Assembly (NCBI RefSeq): GCF_030814715.1 | Contig: NZ_JAUSVO010000004.1 | Span: 434,001-498,000 of the forward strand | Reading direction: 5' to 3' | Length of the DNA: 64,000 nt | Source: Kaistia dalseonensis | GTDB taxonomy: Bacteria > Pseudomonadota > Alphaproteobacteria > Rhizobiales > Kaistiaceae | Shown: in pieces, positions 1-7,766 of the stretch | Layout of the letters: every line of letters starts with the position of its first letter | How positions within the stretch are numbered: position 1 is the first letter of the stretch | Position numbers and translations under genes: made by a program | Notes under the pieces: generated by a model | The model's database searches: none | Told to the model about the DNA's origin: nothing | What the model saw: the letters and a program-made list of their open reading frames with translations, nothing else

Positions 1-903
1 CGGGTTCGGCTTTCCGCTTTCCGGCAGAAGCTCCTTCAGGATGGCCACGGCGCGATCGGGAAGCGGGACGCGATGCTCGCGGCCCGCCTTCATTCTATCG
101 CCGGGCACGGTCCAGACCTTCTCGTCGAGGTCGATCTCTCCCCATGCCGCACCCAGCGTTTCGCCGGTCCTCGCGGCGGTCAGGACCGTGAACTCCAGCG
201 CCCGCGCCGAAGTGCCCGGAACCGCGCGAAGCCGCTCCATGAAGCCGGGAAGCTCGGCGAAGGGCATGGCAGCGTGGTGCCCGCGCGTCGCCTTCTTCTC
301 CTTCGGCAGGAGAACATCGAGGTGCCCCTTCCAGCGCGCCGGGTTCGCATCGTGCCGGAGCCCCTTAGCCGTGGCGGCGTCGAGAACCTTCTCGATCCGG
401 CCACGCAGCCGGCTCGCGGTCTCCCGCTTCTCGATCCAGATCGGCTTCAAGACGCGCAGCACGTCCTCGGTGGTGACGGCATTTACGGCAAGGTCGCGGA
501 TCGGCGCCGCGTATTCCTTCAACGTCATTTCCCACTGAGCAATATGCTTCTCGTTCCGGAACCCCGCCTTGAGGCTATCGAGCACCTCCGTGGCCATCTC
601 GCCGAAGGTCGGGATTGCCTTGAGCTTGTTCCGCTCGGCATTGCGCTCGGCGATCGGATCGCGACCTTCAAAAACGTCGTTTCGGAATTTCGCTGCAATC
701 TCTCTCGCCTTCGAAAGGGAAACGGTATTGACGCTCCCGAGACCGGCCTCGCGCTGCTTGCCGCCGGCACGGGTCAGGAACACCCACTGCTTCGAACCGC
801 CCTCGGCGACCCGGAGATACAGGCCGCCGCCATCACTGTAGCGGCCGGGGGTCTTGACCGACTTCACGGTCAGGGATGAGAGGCGATGGAGCGTCCGGGC
901 CAT
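1..903 (-). CDS. P4-type tyrosine integrase, C-terminus beyond window edge
   Basis: The reverse strand is open from an ATG at 903 to the window edge (301 codons). The first 90 residues have the arm-binding DUF4102 look (KSVKTPGRYSDGGGLYLRV), followed by a core-binding region and the start of the catalytic domain with the first catalytic arginine in AARTGE. The later H-x-x-R and tyrosine boxes must lie to the left, outside the window. The family carries out site-specific recombination of genomic islands, usually at tRNA 3' ends. A tRNA-like 3' end about 170 bp upstream of the start and three TTGTCCT direct repeats just upstream fit that role. The visible part has no frameshift, so the gene may be intact. 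Confidence 0.92.
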   Translation of the reverse strand, partial: MARTLHRLSSLTVKSVKTPGRYSDGGGLYLRVAEGGSKQWVFLTRAGGKQREAGLGSVNTVSLSKAREIAAKFRNDVFEGRDPIAERNAERNKLKAIPTFGEMATEVLDSLKAGFRNEKHIAQWEMTLKEYAAPIRDLAVNAVTTEDVLRVLKPIWIEKRETASRLRGRIEKVLDAATAKGLRHDANPARWKGHLDVLLPKEKKATRGHHAAMPFAELPGFMERLRAVPGTSARALEFTVLTAARTGETLGAAWGEIDLDEKVWTVPGDRMKAGREHRVPLPDRAVAILKELLPESGKPNP

Positions 904-940
904 TTGTCCTAACCATTCTTGTCCTAGAACTTGTCCTAAC
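904..940 (+). repeat. Three TTGTCCT direct repeats before the integrase start
   Basis: TTGTCCT begins at 904, 919 and 931; the first and third copies extend to TTGTCCTAAC. The copies touch the integrase start codon. They could be integrase or excisionase arm-type sites or an autoregulatory operator; the sequence does not decide between these. Confidence 0.5.
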
Positions 941-1071
941 CGATACGGTGGATTGGAGCGGACGGTCAAGGACGGCCGAACACAAGCGATCCAGAAAGAA
1001 CCGTTGCGTCAGTAGGTTGCTAGCGGCGATCAGGCACGTCAGCGCACACCGGAAAACAGGCAGTTCAGCGG

Positions 1072-1086
1072 ACCCCCTCTCCGCCA
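1072..1086 (+). other. Possible att site: tRNA-Ser-like 3' end
   Basis: ACCCCCTCTCCGCCA reads like the 3' acceptor strand plus CCA of a bacterial serine tRNA, but no tRNA body precedes it. P4-type integrases commonly use tRNA 3' ends, so this may be the duplicated core left at an island boundary. The match is short and could be chance. Confidence 0.35.
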
Positions 1087-1103
1087 TCAACTAACCCATT
1101 GAT

Positions 1104-1563
1104 TTAGTTATTATTTTTATCTTTTGACGCCGCGATTTCGCTGGTCATTTCCGCGGCTTGCGGCTGCCTCATCGCTGTCGTGGTTTCAGGAGACGTTTTT
1201 CCGGCCGAATCCGGGCCACTTTCTCTCCCGCGTCTCCCTGCCGCCTTTCGGCAGTACCGAAGCTCGGTCGGACCGGGACTCGGCGTTTCGTAGCCTGCGT
1301 GCCGGCCGGTGGTCATGAGTGGCGAAGAAGAGACAACTTCTACGACGACCGTGGAACCGATAGCTCGTCGGTTTCTGATCGCAGTCGGCAGCGTCGCTGG
1401 ATTCGCGTGAGCAGCAGGCAAGCTGCGACGCCCGCGGTAGGCCAAGGCGGGAGGCGATGCATCGATTTGCCTGGAAGCGATGGCCTGACCGGCTGGCGGC
1501 AAGGATGTCCAATGCGATGCAGTCGGGGTCGGTGTTCGTGTCGCTAAGCAGTCCGGGAGACCG
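1104..1563. other. No recognisable gene
   Basis: About 460 bp lie between the putative att site and the recombinase tail. Open frames exist on both strands but none resembles a known family, and none has a convincing ribosome binding site. It is probably decayed mobile DNA. Confidence 0.5.
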
Positions 1564-3213
1564 CTACTCGAACCCGAGCGCCTGACGCTGTCCCGACCAG
1601 TCGATCGAAAGCCGCGTATCGGCCATGATCTTGTTGGCCGTGAGTTCGACGGGCTGTCGGCCATCGAGGATGGCGGTGACGATATCAGGCGCCACGAAGG
1701 CCAGTCGCAGCAAGCGGGTCAAATAGGACGCGGTTAGCCGCTCCTGCTCCGCCAATTGGGTGATGGTTCGATCGGGATCGGCAACGAGACGATCCCGCAT
1801 CTGATGCGCACGAGCGACAAGGCGAACGAGACTGTGATCAGGCCGGGCTCCTGTTTCTTTGCCCGGCACTACGAGACGCAGTTCGAAGCCAGATCGCCTG
1901 AAGGCGACGTGGACCGTCAGCAAGATGATGTCGCGCGCGCCGCGCTCGCTGGAGTGAGGGGCCAAAGCGGGCTCGTCTGGGTGGCTCGTTCCGATAACGC
2001 CATCGTCGCGCACTGGGTGATCTTCGTCCAAGGCTCCAACGCGACTGGGCTGATCGTCATCGCGCACGCGCTGCAGCAATCCGGTCCGATCGATCCGGAT
2101 CTCAACCCGATCCCGATGCACGTCGACCCGTTGCAAGGCGGCGAGCAGAAAGCCGCGCTGCGCGACTGCATCGGCCGCTACGAGGGCCGAAGCGTTCCGC
2201 TGCGCTGCCTCCAGCAGTGCGCTCTGTCCGACTGCATCGAGATTAGAGTCCGGATGGAGGTTGGGATCGAGATCGGACGCGGAGATCGCGAGGACCTCAG
2301 CGGGTGTGGCCAGGAGTTGAACCATCCGATCAAGCACGAGCCGCTCAATGTCGCCAGCGGGCAGGCGCAAGCTGTTCCGGTCTTTGGCGATCGGCGCGGC
2401 TGTACCGTTGAAGTCCGCATCCTTGTGTCGACGGGTGCTTATCTGCCGCGGCGTGATCAGCGTCTTCGAGACATAGTAGCGATAGCGCACACCCTTCTTG
2501 CTGGCGTGGGTCGGCGTCATCCGGTTGCCATCGGCGTCGAACAGCAGGCCAGCGAGCAGCGACGGTTCGTCGGCATTGACGCCGCGCTCGCGGTCGACCC
2601 GATTGGTCGCCAGGATCTGCTGAACGTCATTGAACAGAGCTTCGTCGACGATGGCATCGTGCTGACCCGGATGCGAGACATCCTTGTGGACGATCTCGCC
2701 GCGATAGAGCCGGTTCGACAGCATGACGTAGACGAAGCCGGCGGTGATCGCGACATAGGTGATGTCGGTCACCCAGAGCGGGTTCGGCCCGCCCGGGACC
2801 ATATCCCGCGCCAGGTTCGGGAAGATCGGCAACTCGTGATCGCCATCGGTGGTGGCGATGTAGCGCCGACGCCGTCGAGGCTGGAGGCTGTGCTCGCGCA
2901 TCAGTCGCCTGATCTTCTTATGATTGACAATCAGGCCGAGATGCCGCAGCGCTGCCTGCATCCGGCGAGAGCCATAGGCTTCGAAGCTCTCGCAGATGGT
3001 GACCATCGTCTCGACGAGTGCGGTGTCGTCGAGGCTGACGGCCGGCTTATCGCAATAGGTCGAGCGCGCGATCCCCATCAGCCGGCATCCTTCTGCGACA
3101 GAGATGCCACGGGGCCGGTGACGACGGATGTAGTCGCGCTTCCAGGCCGCGGTCCGTGCTTCAGAGCCCGGTTTAGAAACTCGATCTCCAGGGCCTGCCT
3201 GCCGACGAGCCAC
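1564..3213 (-). CDS. In-frame chimera: IS3 OrfB N-terminus fused to serine recombinase C-terminus
   Basis: One 549-codon frame joins two unrelated proteins. Residues about 1-164 are IS3-family OrfB: the HTH_21 region (GISVAEGCRLMGIARSTY) and the first catalytic-domain strand with its Asp (LWVTDITYV). From about residue 165 (SNRLYRGEIVHKDVSHPG) it becomes the recombinase and zinc-ribbon region of a large serine recombinase, ending in the usual tail (IDWSGQRQALGFE). The rest of the transposase core, including its second Asp and Glu, and the recombinase catalytic domain are all absent, so neither activity is expected. The fusion probably arose by insertion of the IS into a recombinase gene followed by deletion. 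A second copy of the recombinase tail lies at 20160-20540. Whether the chimera is expressed is unknown. Confidence 0.7.
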   Translation of the reverse strand: MARRQAGPGDRVSKPGSEARTAAWKRDYIRRHRPRGISVAEGCRLMGIARSTYCDKPAVSLDDTALVETMVTICESFEAYGSRRMQAALRHLGLIVNHKKIRRLMREHSLQPRRRRRYIATTDGDHELPIFPNLARDMVPGGPNPLWVTDITYVAITAGFVYVMLSNRLYRGEIVHKDVSHPGQHDAIVDEALFNDVQQILATNRVDRERGVNADEPSLLAGLLFDADGNRMTPTHASKKGVRYRYYVSKTLITPRQISTRRHKDADFNGTAAPIAKDRNSLRLPAGDIERLVLDRMVQLLATPAEVLAISASDLDPNLHPDSNLDAVGQSALLEAAQRNASALVAADAVAQRGFLLAALQRVDVHRDRVEIRIDRTGLLQRVRDDDQPSRVGALDEDHPVRDDGVIGTSHPDEPALAPHSSERGARDIILLTVHVAFRRSGFELRLVVPGKETGARPDHSLVRLVARAHQMRDRLVADPDRTITQLAEQERLTASYLTRLLRLAFVAPDIVTAILDGRQPVELTANKIMADTRLSIDWSGQRQALGFE

Positions 3214-3420
3214 TCCAGCGCGGCGATGCGCGCCTCGTAGGCTTCGATCGTGTCGGCGCGGCGGCTTCGTCGTCGAAGTCGCCGCCCTCGAACTTTAGAT
3301 GCGGATCAGGTTGCGCGACAGGTCGTGTCGACGAGCAAGGCCGTGGAGCGTCTCGCCAGCCAGGTAATCCTGCGCCACCTGGCGCTTGAACTCGATGCTG
3401 TGGGTGCGGTGTCGGGCCAT
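2722..3420 (-). mobile_element. IS3-family element remnant
   Basis: This covers OrfA and the N-terminal third of OrfB of one IS3-family insertion sequence. The 3' two thirds of orfB and the far inverted repeat are missing at the junction near 2722, where recombinase sequence begins. OrfA is also broken, so the element is dead. Confidence 0.7.
3150..3420 (-). pseudogene. IS3-family OrfA, disrupted
   Basis: The reverse strand starts ATG GCC CGA CAC at 3420 and reads MARHRTHSIEFKRQVAQDYL, a typical OrfA start with a helix-turn-helix. After LSRNLIRI the frame hits TAA where a WVEK-like stretch is expected. Later pieces (KFEGGDFDDEAAA, then RIAALEWLVGRQALEIEFL) sit in different frames, so small deletions have inactivated it. 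It overlaps the OrfB part of the chimeric frame downstream, as expected for programmed-frameshift IS3 elements. Confidence 0.75.
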
Positions 3421-3499
3421 GGGGTTTCATCCTTCGAAAGCCCGACTCCCCGGTCAATTCCCCGTCGTCACACTGTCCGCCTCTCGGGGCGCACTCCAG

Positions 3500-4534
3500 C
3501 TAATATTCCACAATCGACCGTCGCTTCCGCCATTCCGAAGGTGTGATACCGCTCCACCGCCTAAAGGCGCGGATGAAGGATCGCAGTTCGGCATAGCCCA
3601 GGATACCGGCGATCTGCGGTAGTTTTTGAGACGTCCTTTCGAGCAATTCGCAGGCAGCCTCAAAACGCGTCTTGTCCAACAGTTCCTGGTGGCTCACTCC
3701 GTGCTCGGCCAGGCGTCGGTGAAATGTGCGGACGTGCATGTCGAACAGTCTGGCCAGACGGTCTGCCCTCGCGTGATCGAATGTCATGGCCGTTCTCATG
3801 ACCGCTTGCACTTGGTCCGGGAAGGAACGCGCATGAACCCGTTCTTGCTCAGCAACCTTGTCGAGGATCAGACGGGTCAGTGCCGGTTCGGTCGGCGGCA
3901 GTGGTCGGGACAGCCAGGTGACCGAAAACACAAGGCCGTAACTTTCAGCATCGAATTCGAGATGCACTCCTAAAATCTTCTTGTACGGCTCCAAGGCCTT
4001 GGGCCGACCATGTGCAAATCGAGCCTCTATCGCCTTGAAATCATTTCCGCAGAGATCTCTCATAACGTTGAGGATCGCTGCCACCGCGCCATCGCCCGTT
4101 TGATCGACCGCAGGAATTCGCGGTTCGGTAATTCTGTAGGACAGGGTCGCTGCCCCGCCGTCAACATGGAGGTGCAAGGCGACCCCGTCAGCATGAAGGA
4201 AGAAGTGCCGGCATAGATTTCGAAGCGCGCTTCCGACATCTGGAGAGTGCTTTGCCAGGAGCCCCACAAGACCAAGTGATTCAAGTCGGCTCCGGCTGCC
4301 GACCAGAAGGCCGAAATACGGACAGCCTGTAATCTTCGCGCATCGCTCGAGAAGTCGACCGCGTGCCGATAGCGAGATCTGATGATCCGGGCTTCCGAAC
4401 AGCGTCGGGCTAAACTCAGGGGGCAGAGCCTTCTCCGTGGGCTCGGCGCCGAGCTCCCGCAGCACGTCGGGAATTCCAAGGGTGGCTCCGATCCGCAGGA
4501 TCGCCTGATCGCTTGTCTTCCGAACTCTTTGCAC
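3500..4534 (-). CDS. AraC-family transcriptional regulator
   Basis: This 344-residue protein has an N-terminal Arabinose_bd-type ligand-binding region (about 1-220) and a C-terminal AraC double helix-turn-helix (about 240-340), with the signature stretch LPQIAGILGYAELRSFIRAFRRWSG. It is the long OruR/VirF-like architecture. It is divergent from the DszB-like desulfinase gene, with about 190 bp between start codons, so it is the natural candidate to control the sulfur operon. That role is inferred from position; the inducer is unknown. The gene appears intact although an IS remnant lies immediately behind its 3' end. Confidence 0.88.
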   Translation of the reverse strand: MQRVRKTSDQAILRIGATLGIPDVLRELGAEPTEKALPPEFSPTLFGSPDHQISLSARGRLLERCAKITGCPYFGLLVGSRSRLESLGLVGLLAKHSPDVGSALRNLCRHFFLHADGVALHLHVDGGAATLSYRITEPRIPAVDQTGDGAVAAILNVMRDLCGNDFKAIEARFAHGRPKALEPYKKILGVHLEFDAESYGLVFSVTWLSRPLPPTEPALTRLILDKVAEQERVHARSFPDQVQAVMRTAMTFDHARADRLARLFDMHVRTFHRRLAEHGVSHQELLDKTRFEAACELLERTSQKLPQIAGILGYAELRSFIRAFRRWSGITPSEWRKRRSIVEY

Positions 4535-4724
4535 GACCGTCTCTATATATTGTATTGTCCCAATCTGTCCACCTGATGTCCAGATCGGACCTGTTCGGAA
4601 GCCTCTTGCCGGTTACAGAATTCCCACAGGACGGGCTTCGGGCGAAAATCAGCTGAGCTCAGGACGTGTTCCACCGTGAACGATGATGACCTTGTCGGTC
4701 GGCATTCCATCTGGAGGAGAATCG

Positions 4725-5888
4725 ATGACCACCCAACGCGTTTCAACAACGGTTCCACTCGATTGGAAGCAGGTCTGGTTCACGAACTGCCCCATGGTGT
4801 CAGCCAACAATGTTGATCAGGAACTTGGCTGGTGTCGGGAGGAATATAAGAAGATCGGCGTCGAATACGCCTATTTCCGCCACGCGCCGGAAAACAACTG
4901 GTACCCTCACTACATTCACAATCTGGACAATTTGATCCGTTTTGGCGGACTTTATCCACCGATCCAAGTTAATTCAGACATCCGCCGGACCGTTCTACTT
5001 GGAGCGACCTGGGTTTATGAGGGCGGGGTGATGCAGGTTCGCGCCCGTGACAAGATCTTCCGGGTCCAGGATCTGAAGGGCAAGAAGGTCGGGCTCACGA
5101 AGAGCCTGAACACGATCAAGAACGACTGGTGGCGAATTCAGGAGCACATGGGCATCCTGAACATATTGAAGCTGCACGACATGACCATCGACGACGTTGA
5201 GATCGTCGAGTTCCCATACGCAGACGACTGGTACGACAAGCCCGAGATGCTCGTGCCGCCGATGAACAATCCGTCCGAACTCTGGATGCGGCGCGACCAC
5301 AAGCGCGACTATGCCTTCCGGCCATTGGAGAAGGCCCTGCTCGCGGGGACCGTCGACGCCATCTATAACCAGATGGGCCAGCTGGGGCAGCTCTCGGAAG
5401 CGACGGGAGAAATCAAGTCGATCTTCGACCTGTCCAAGCTGCCTGACTGGACCATTCAGGTCGCCAACACGCCAGCCATCATCACCTGCACGGACGTGAT
5501 GGCCAAGGAGCATCCCGAACTGGTCGTCGCATATATGAGGGCCATGATCAAAGTCGGCCGCTGGGCCAACAGAAACAAGCCGGCGGCAGCCGAGATCCTC
5601 AACCGGCAGACCTTCTACCTGGATGCCGAGCACACCTATGAAGGGATCAAGCACGTCGACATGGTGCCGAGCCTGAGCGCACAGAACCTTGAATGCATCC
5701 GGATCGGCAAGGACTTCATGCTGGAGCATGGCTACATCAAGAACGACTTCGACGTCGCCGAATGGGCCGCGCCCGAGTTCCTCGAGAAGGCTGCAATCGA
5801 AGTTCTCGAGGAGGAGTGGGAGCGGCGGAGTTGGAGCAAGCTGCCCGCTGGCGGCGGTCTCGACGTGGAGGGAACGCGCCTCGGCTAG
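4725..5888 (+). CDS. DszB-like sulfinate desulfinase
   Basis: The predicted protein has 387 residues. I start it at the ATG at 4725 because GGAGGAGA lies just upstream; an earlier ATG at 4683 lacks this. It resembles 2'-hydroxybiphenyl-2-sulfinate desulfinase (DszB), which has a periplasmic-binding-protein fold and releases sulfite from a sulfinate. TNCPM carries a Cys (residue 22) matching the catalytic Cys of DszB (SNCPV). His62 and Arg72 of PHYIHNLDNLIRFGG keep the exact 10-residue spacing of DszB His60/Arg70. WAAPEFLEKA near the C-terminus matches DszB WAAPEFLNN. There is no signal peptide, so it is probably cytoplasmic. No DszA or DszC monooxygenase lies nearby, so the substrate is probably not dibenzothiophene-derived. 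A solute-binding role is the alternative, but the catalytic residues argue against it. Confidence 0.8.
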   Translation: MTTQRVSTTVPLDWKQVWFTNCPMVSANNVDQELGWCREEYKKIGVEYAYFRHAPENNWYPHYIHNLDNLIRFGGLYPPIQVNSDIRRTVLLGATWVYEGGVMQVRARDKIFRVQDLKGKKVGLTKSLNTIKNDWWRIQEHMGILNILKLHDMTIDDVEIVEFPYADDWYDKPEMLVPPMNNPSELWMRRDHKRDYAFRPLEKALLAGTVDAIYNQMGQLGQLSEATGEIKSIFDLSKLPDWTIQVANTPAIITCTDVMAKEHPELVVAYMRAMIKVGRWANRNKPAAAEILNRQTFYLDAEHTYEGIKHVDMVPSLSAQNLECIRIGKDFMLEHGYIKNDFDVAEWAAPEFLEKAAIEVLEEEWERRSWSKLPAGGGLDVEGTRLG

Positions 5889-5999
5889 CTACATCAAACC
5901 GGGGACGCCATCAGCCTGGTTCATGCCGATTGGCGTCGCCCGGCCGTGGGACGATGGGGATGGGAAAGCTCGCGGGATCAGACCCCGAGGGGGACATGC

Positions 6000-7766
6000 A
6001 TGCGCCGCACTGAACCGAGCCGCTGGCCAGTGCCGTTCTCTGGATTGCGAAGCGCGACCCTGAGTGGCGCTCCCCGCGAGATAGCCGCGGGAATTACGCT
6101 CGCTGCTCTGATCATTCCGCTCAATATCGGCTACGCGCAGGTCGCAGGCCTCCCACCGACCGCGGGTCTCTATGCCGCGATCATTCCGCTTGTTGTCTTC
6201 GCCCTGCTCACCTCGTCGCGTCACCTCATCACCAGTCCCGACGCGTCGCTTGCCGCTTTGGCATCGGCGGCGCTCATAGGATTGCAGCTGCCCGACGCCA
6301 CAGTTCGCCACGACTACGTCCTCGCAATGGCACTGGTCGCAGGCGGATTGTTCTTCATCTTCTGGGCGTTTCGCCTCGCGTTCCTCGCCAACTTTTTATC
6401 CCGCCCTGTCATGGCCGGCTTCGTCTCGGGCTTGGGACTAGAAGTCTTTGTAAGCCAGGTCTTCAAGATCCTCGGAGCTCCACACATCGACATGACGGGC
6501 ACGGCAGCCGCGACCGCACGCGACGCGATGTCGTTGCCGTTCGAGACGACGGGGTTCTTTCTGGAGCTGGCCACCCTGGCTCGTACTGTCCCACATGCGA
6601 ACCTCTGGTCAGTCGTCGTCGGGCTCTCCGCCTTCTTCATGGTCCGGCTGCTCAAGCGCTTCGCGCCGGCCGTACCCGGCTCTCTCGTCGTGCTGGCGAT
6701 CCTGACGGTTCTCGTTGGTGCGTTCGGGCTCGACCAGAAGGGGGTCAGCGTCCTCGGCGCCATTCCCTCAGGCCTGCCCCAACTGACATTTCCGCGAGTT
6801 CCTCTTTCTGCCTTCATCGACGTCCTGCCCGCGGCACTCGCAGTCGTCGCGATCACGCTGTGTGAAGGGCTCCTTCTGTCGCGCCGCTACAGCCGCAAAT
6901 ATGGATATAAGGCTGACGGCAACCAGGTCCTCTTCGCCTTCGGGGCGGCCAATGTTTCTGCTGCACTTTCGGGCGCCTTCCTGACCGCCGCAAGTCCGTC
7001 TCGCACGGCGGCCATGGACACTGCGGGCCAGCAGAGCCAACTGCCATCCCTGGTGGCGGCCGTCACGATCACAATCGTGATGCTGTTCTTCACCGACGTA
7101 CTCGCCTATTTGCCGAATGCAGCATTGGCGGGGATCGTGGCAAATGCCGTCATCGGCCTCGTGTCCGTTTCGGAATTCCGAGACCTCTGGCGGATGCGCA
7201 AGACGGAGTTCTGGATCGCCGCGGTCTGCTTCCTGAGCGTGCTTGTTCTGGGACCCATGCAGGCGGTCCTCATTGCCGTTCTGATGTCGATCATTGACGT
7301 CGTCGGTCGTGCATCGCGGCCGGAAAGCTGGCTTCTCGCCGCGGTCTCCGATGGCAGCCATTTCGAACCCGTTCCACCGGATGAGGAAGACACTGCTGCC
7401 CCGCTTCTCGTGTATCGCTTCGGTACTGCGCTCTACTTTGCCAACGCGAACACCTTCCTGGAGGACGTCGAGGCCATCCTCGAATGCCGGACGGCGCCGC
7501 TGGACTGGTTCGTGCTCGATGCAGAGGCGATCTCTGAACTTGATACGACCGGAGCGGAGACCCTGCACCAAGTGGCGAAAATGCTCGACAGCAAAGGTGT
7601 CACCCTGGTCATCACGCGGGCGAGCACCGCCCTGGCCGCACAGTTCGGCCAGCTCGGTCTGCATGAACTGGTCGCCAAGGCCCCGACGTTTCCAACCAAT
7701 CGACAGGCGGTGGACGCTTTCCGCAACGCGAAGACGTCCCGTCACGGACGAGGAGAACTCGCATGA
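6000..7766 (+). CDS. SulP-family anion transporter with STAS domain
   Basis: This is a 588-residue inner-membrane protein. Its N-terminal sulfate-transporter domain begins with the SulP signature (PLNIGYAQVAGLPPTAGLYAA) and about twelve hydrophobic segments follow. A C-terminal STAS domain spans about residues 455-580 (LDWFVLDAEAISELDTTGAETL). The start at 6000 has GAGGGGGA just upstream. SulP proteins move sulfate, bicarbonate or other anions. Between a sulfite-releasing desulfinase and a persulfide reductase, a sulfur oxyanion is the likeliest substrate, but direction and ion are not shown by sequence. It lies 111 bp after the desulfinase and overlaps the next gene by 4 bp, so the operon is likely. 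Confidence 0.9.
   Translation: MRRTEPSRWPVPFSGLRSATLSGAPREIAAGITLAALIIPLNIGYAQVAGLPPTAGLYAAIIPLVVFALLTSSRHLITSPDASLAALASAALIGLQLPDATVRHDYVLAMALVAGGLFFIFWAFRLAFLANFLSRPVMAGFVSGLGLEVFVSQVFKILGAPHIDMTGTAAATARDAMSLPFETTGFFLELATLARTVPHANLWSVVVGLSAFFMVRLLKRFAPAVPGSLVVLAILTVLVGAFGLDQKGVSVLGAIPSGLPQLTFPRVPLSAFIDVLPAALAVVAITLCEGLLLSRRYSRKYGYKADGNQVLFAFGAANVSAALSGAFLTAASPSRTAAMDTAGQQSQLPSLVAAVTITIVMLFFTDVLAYLPNAALAGIVANAVIGLVSVSEFRDLWRMRKTEFWIAAVCFLSVLVLGPMQAVLIAVLMSIIDVVGRASRPESWLLAAVSDGSHFEPVPPDEEDTAAPLLVYRFGTALYFANANTFLEDVEAILECRTAPLDWFVLDAEAISELDTTGAETLHQVAKMLDSKGVTLVITRASTALAAQFGQLGLHELVAKAPTFPTNRQAVDAFRNAKTSRHGRGELA

Noticed and set aside
1068-1100. A complete tRNA-Ser gene
   Set aside because: Only the 3' acceptor-like strand is present; no D-, anticodon- or variable-arm sequence lies upstream.
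1756-3240. 494-codon forward frame opposite the chimeric recombinase
   Set aside because: It is the antisense shadow of a frame with clear IS3 and serine-recombinase motifs; GC-rich coding DNA often leaves such open frames.
4683-5888. Desulfinase start at ATG 4683
   Set aside because: No ribosome site; GGAGGAGA precedes the in-frame ATG at 4725 and the extra residues have no counterpart in DszB.
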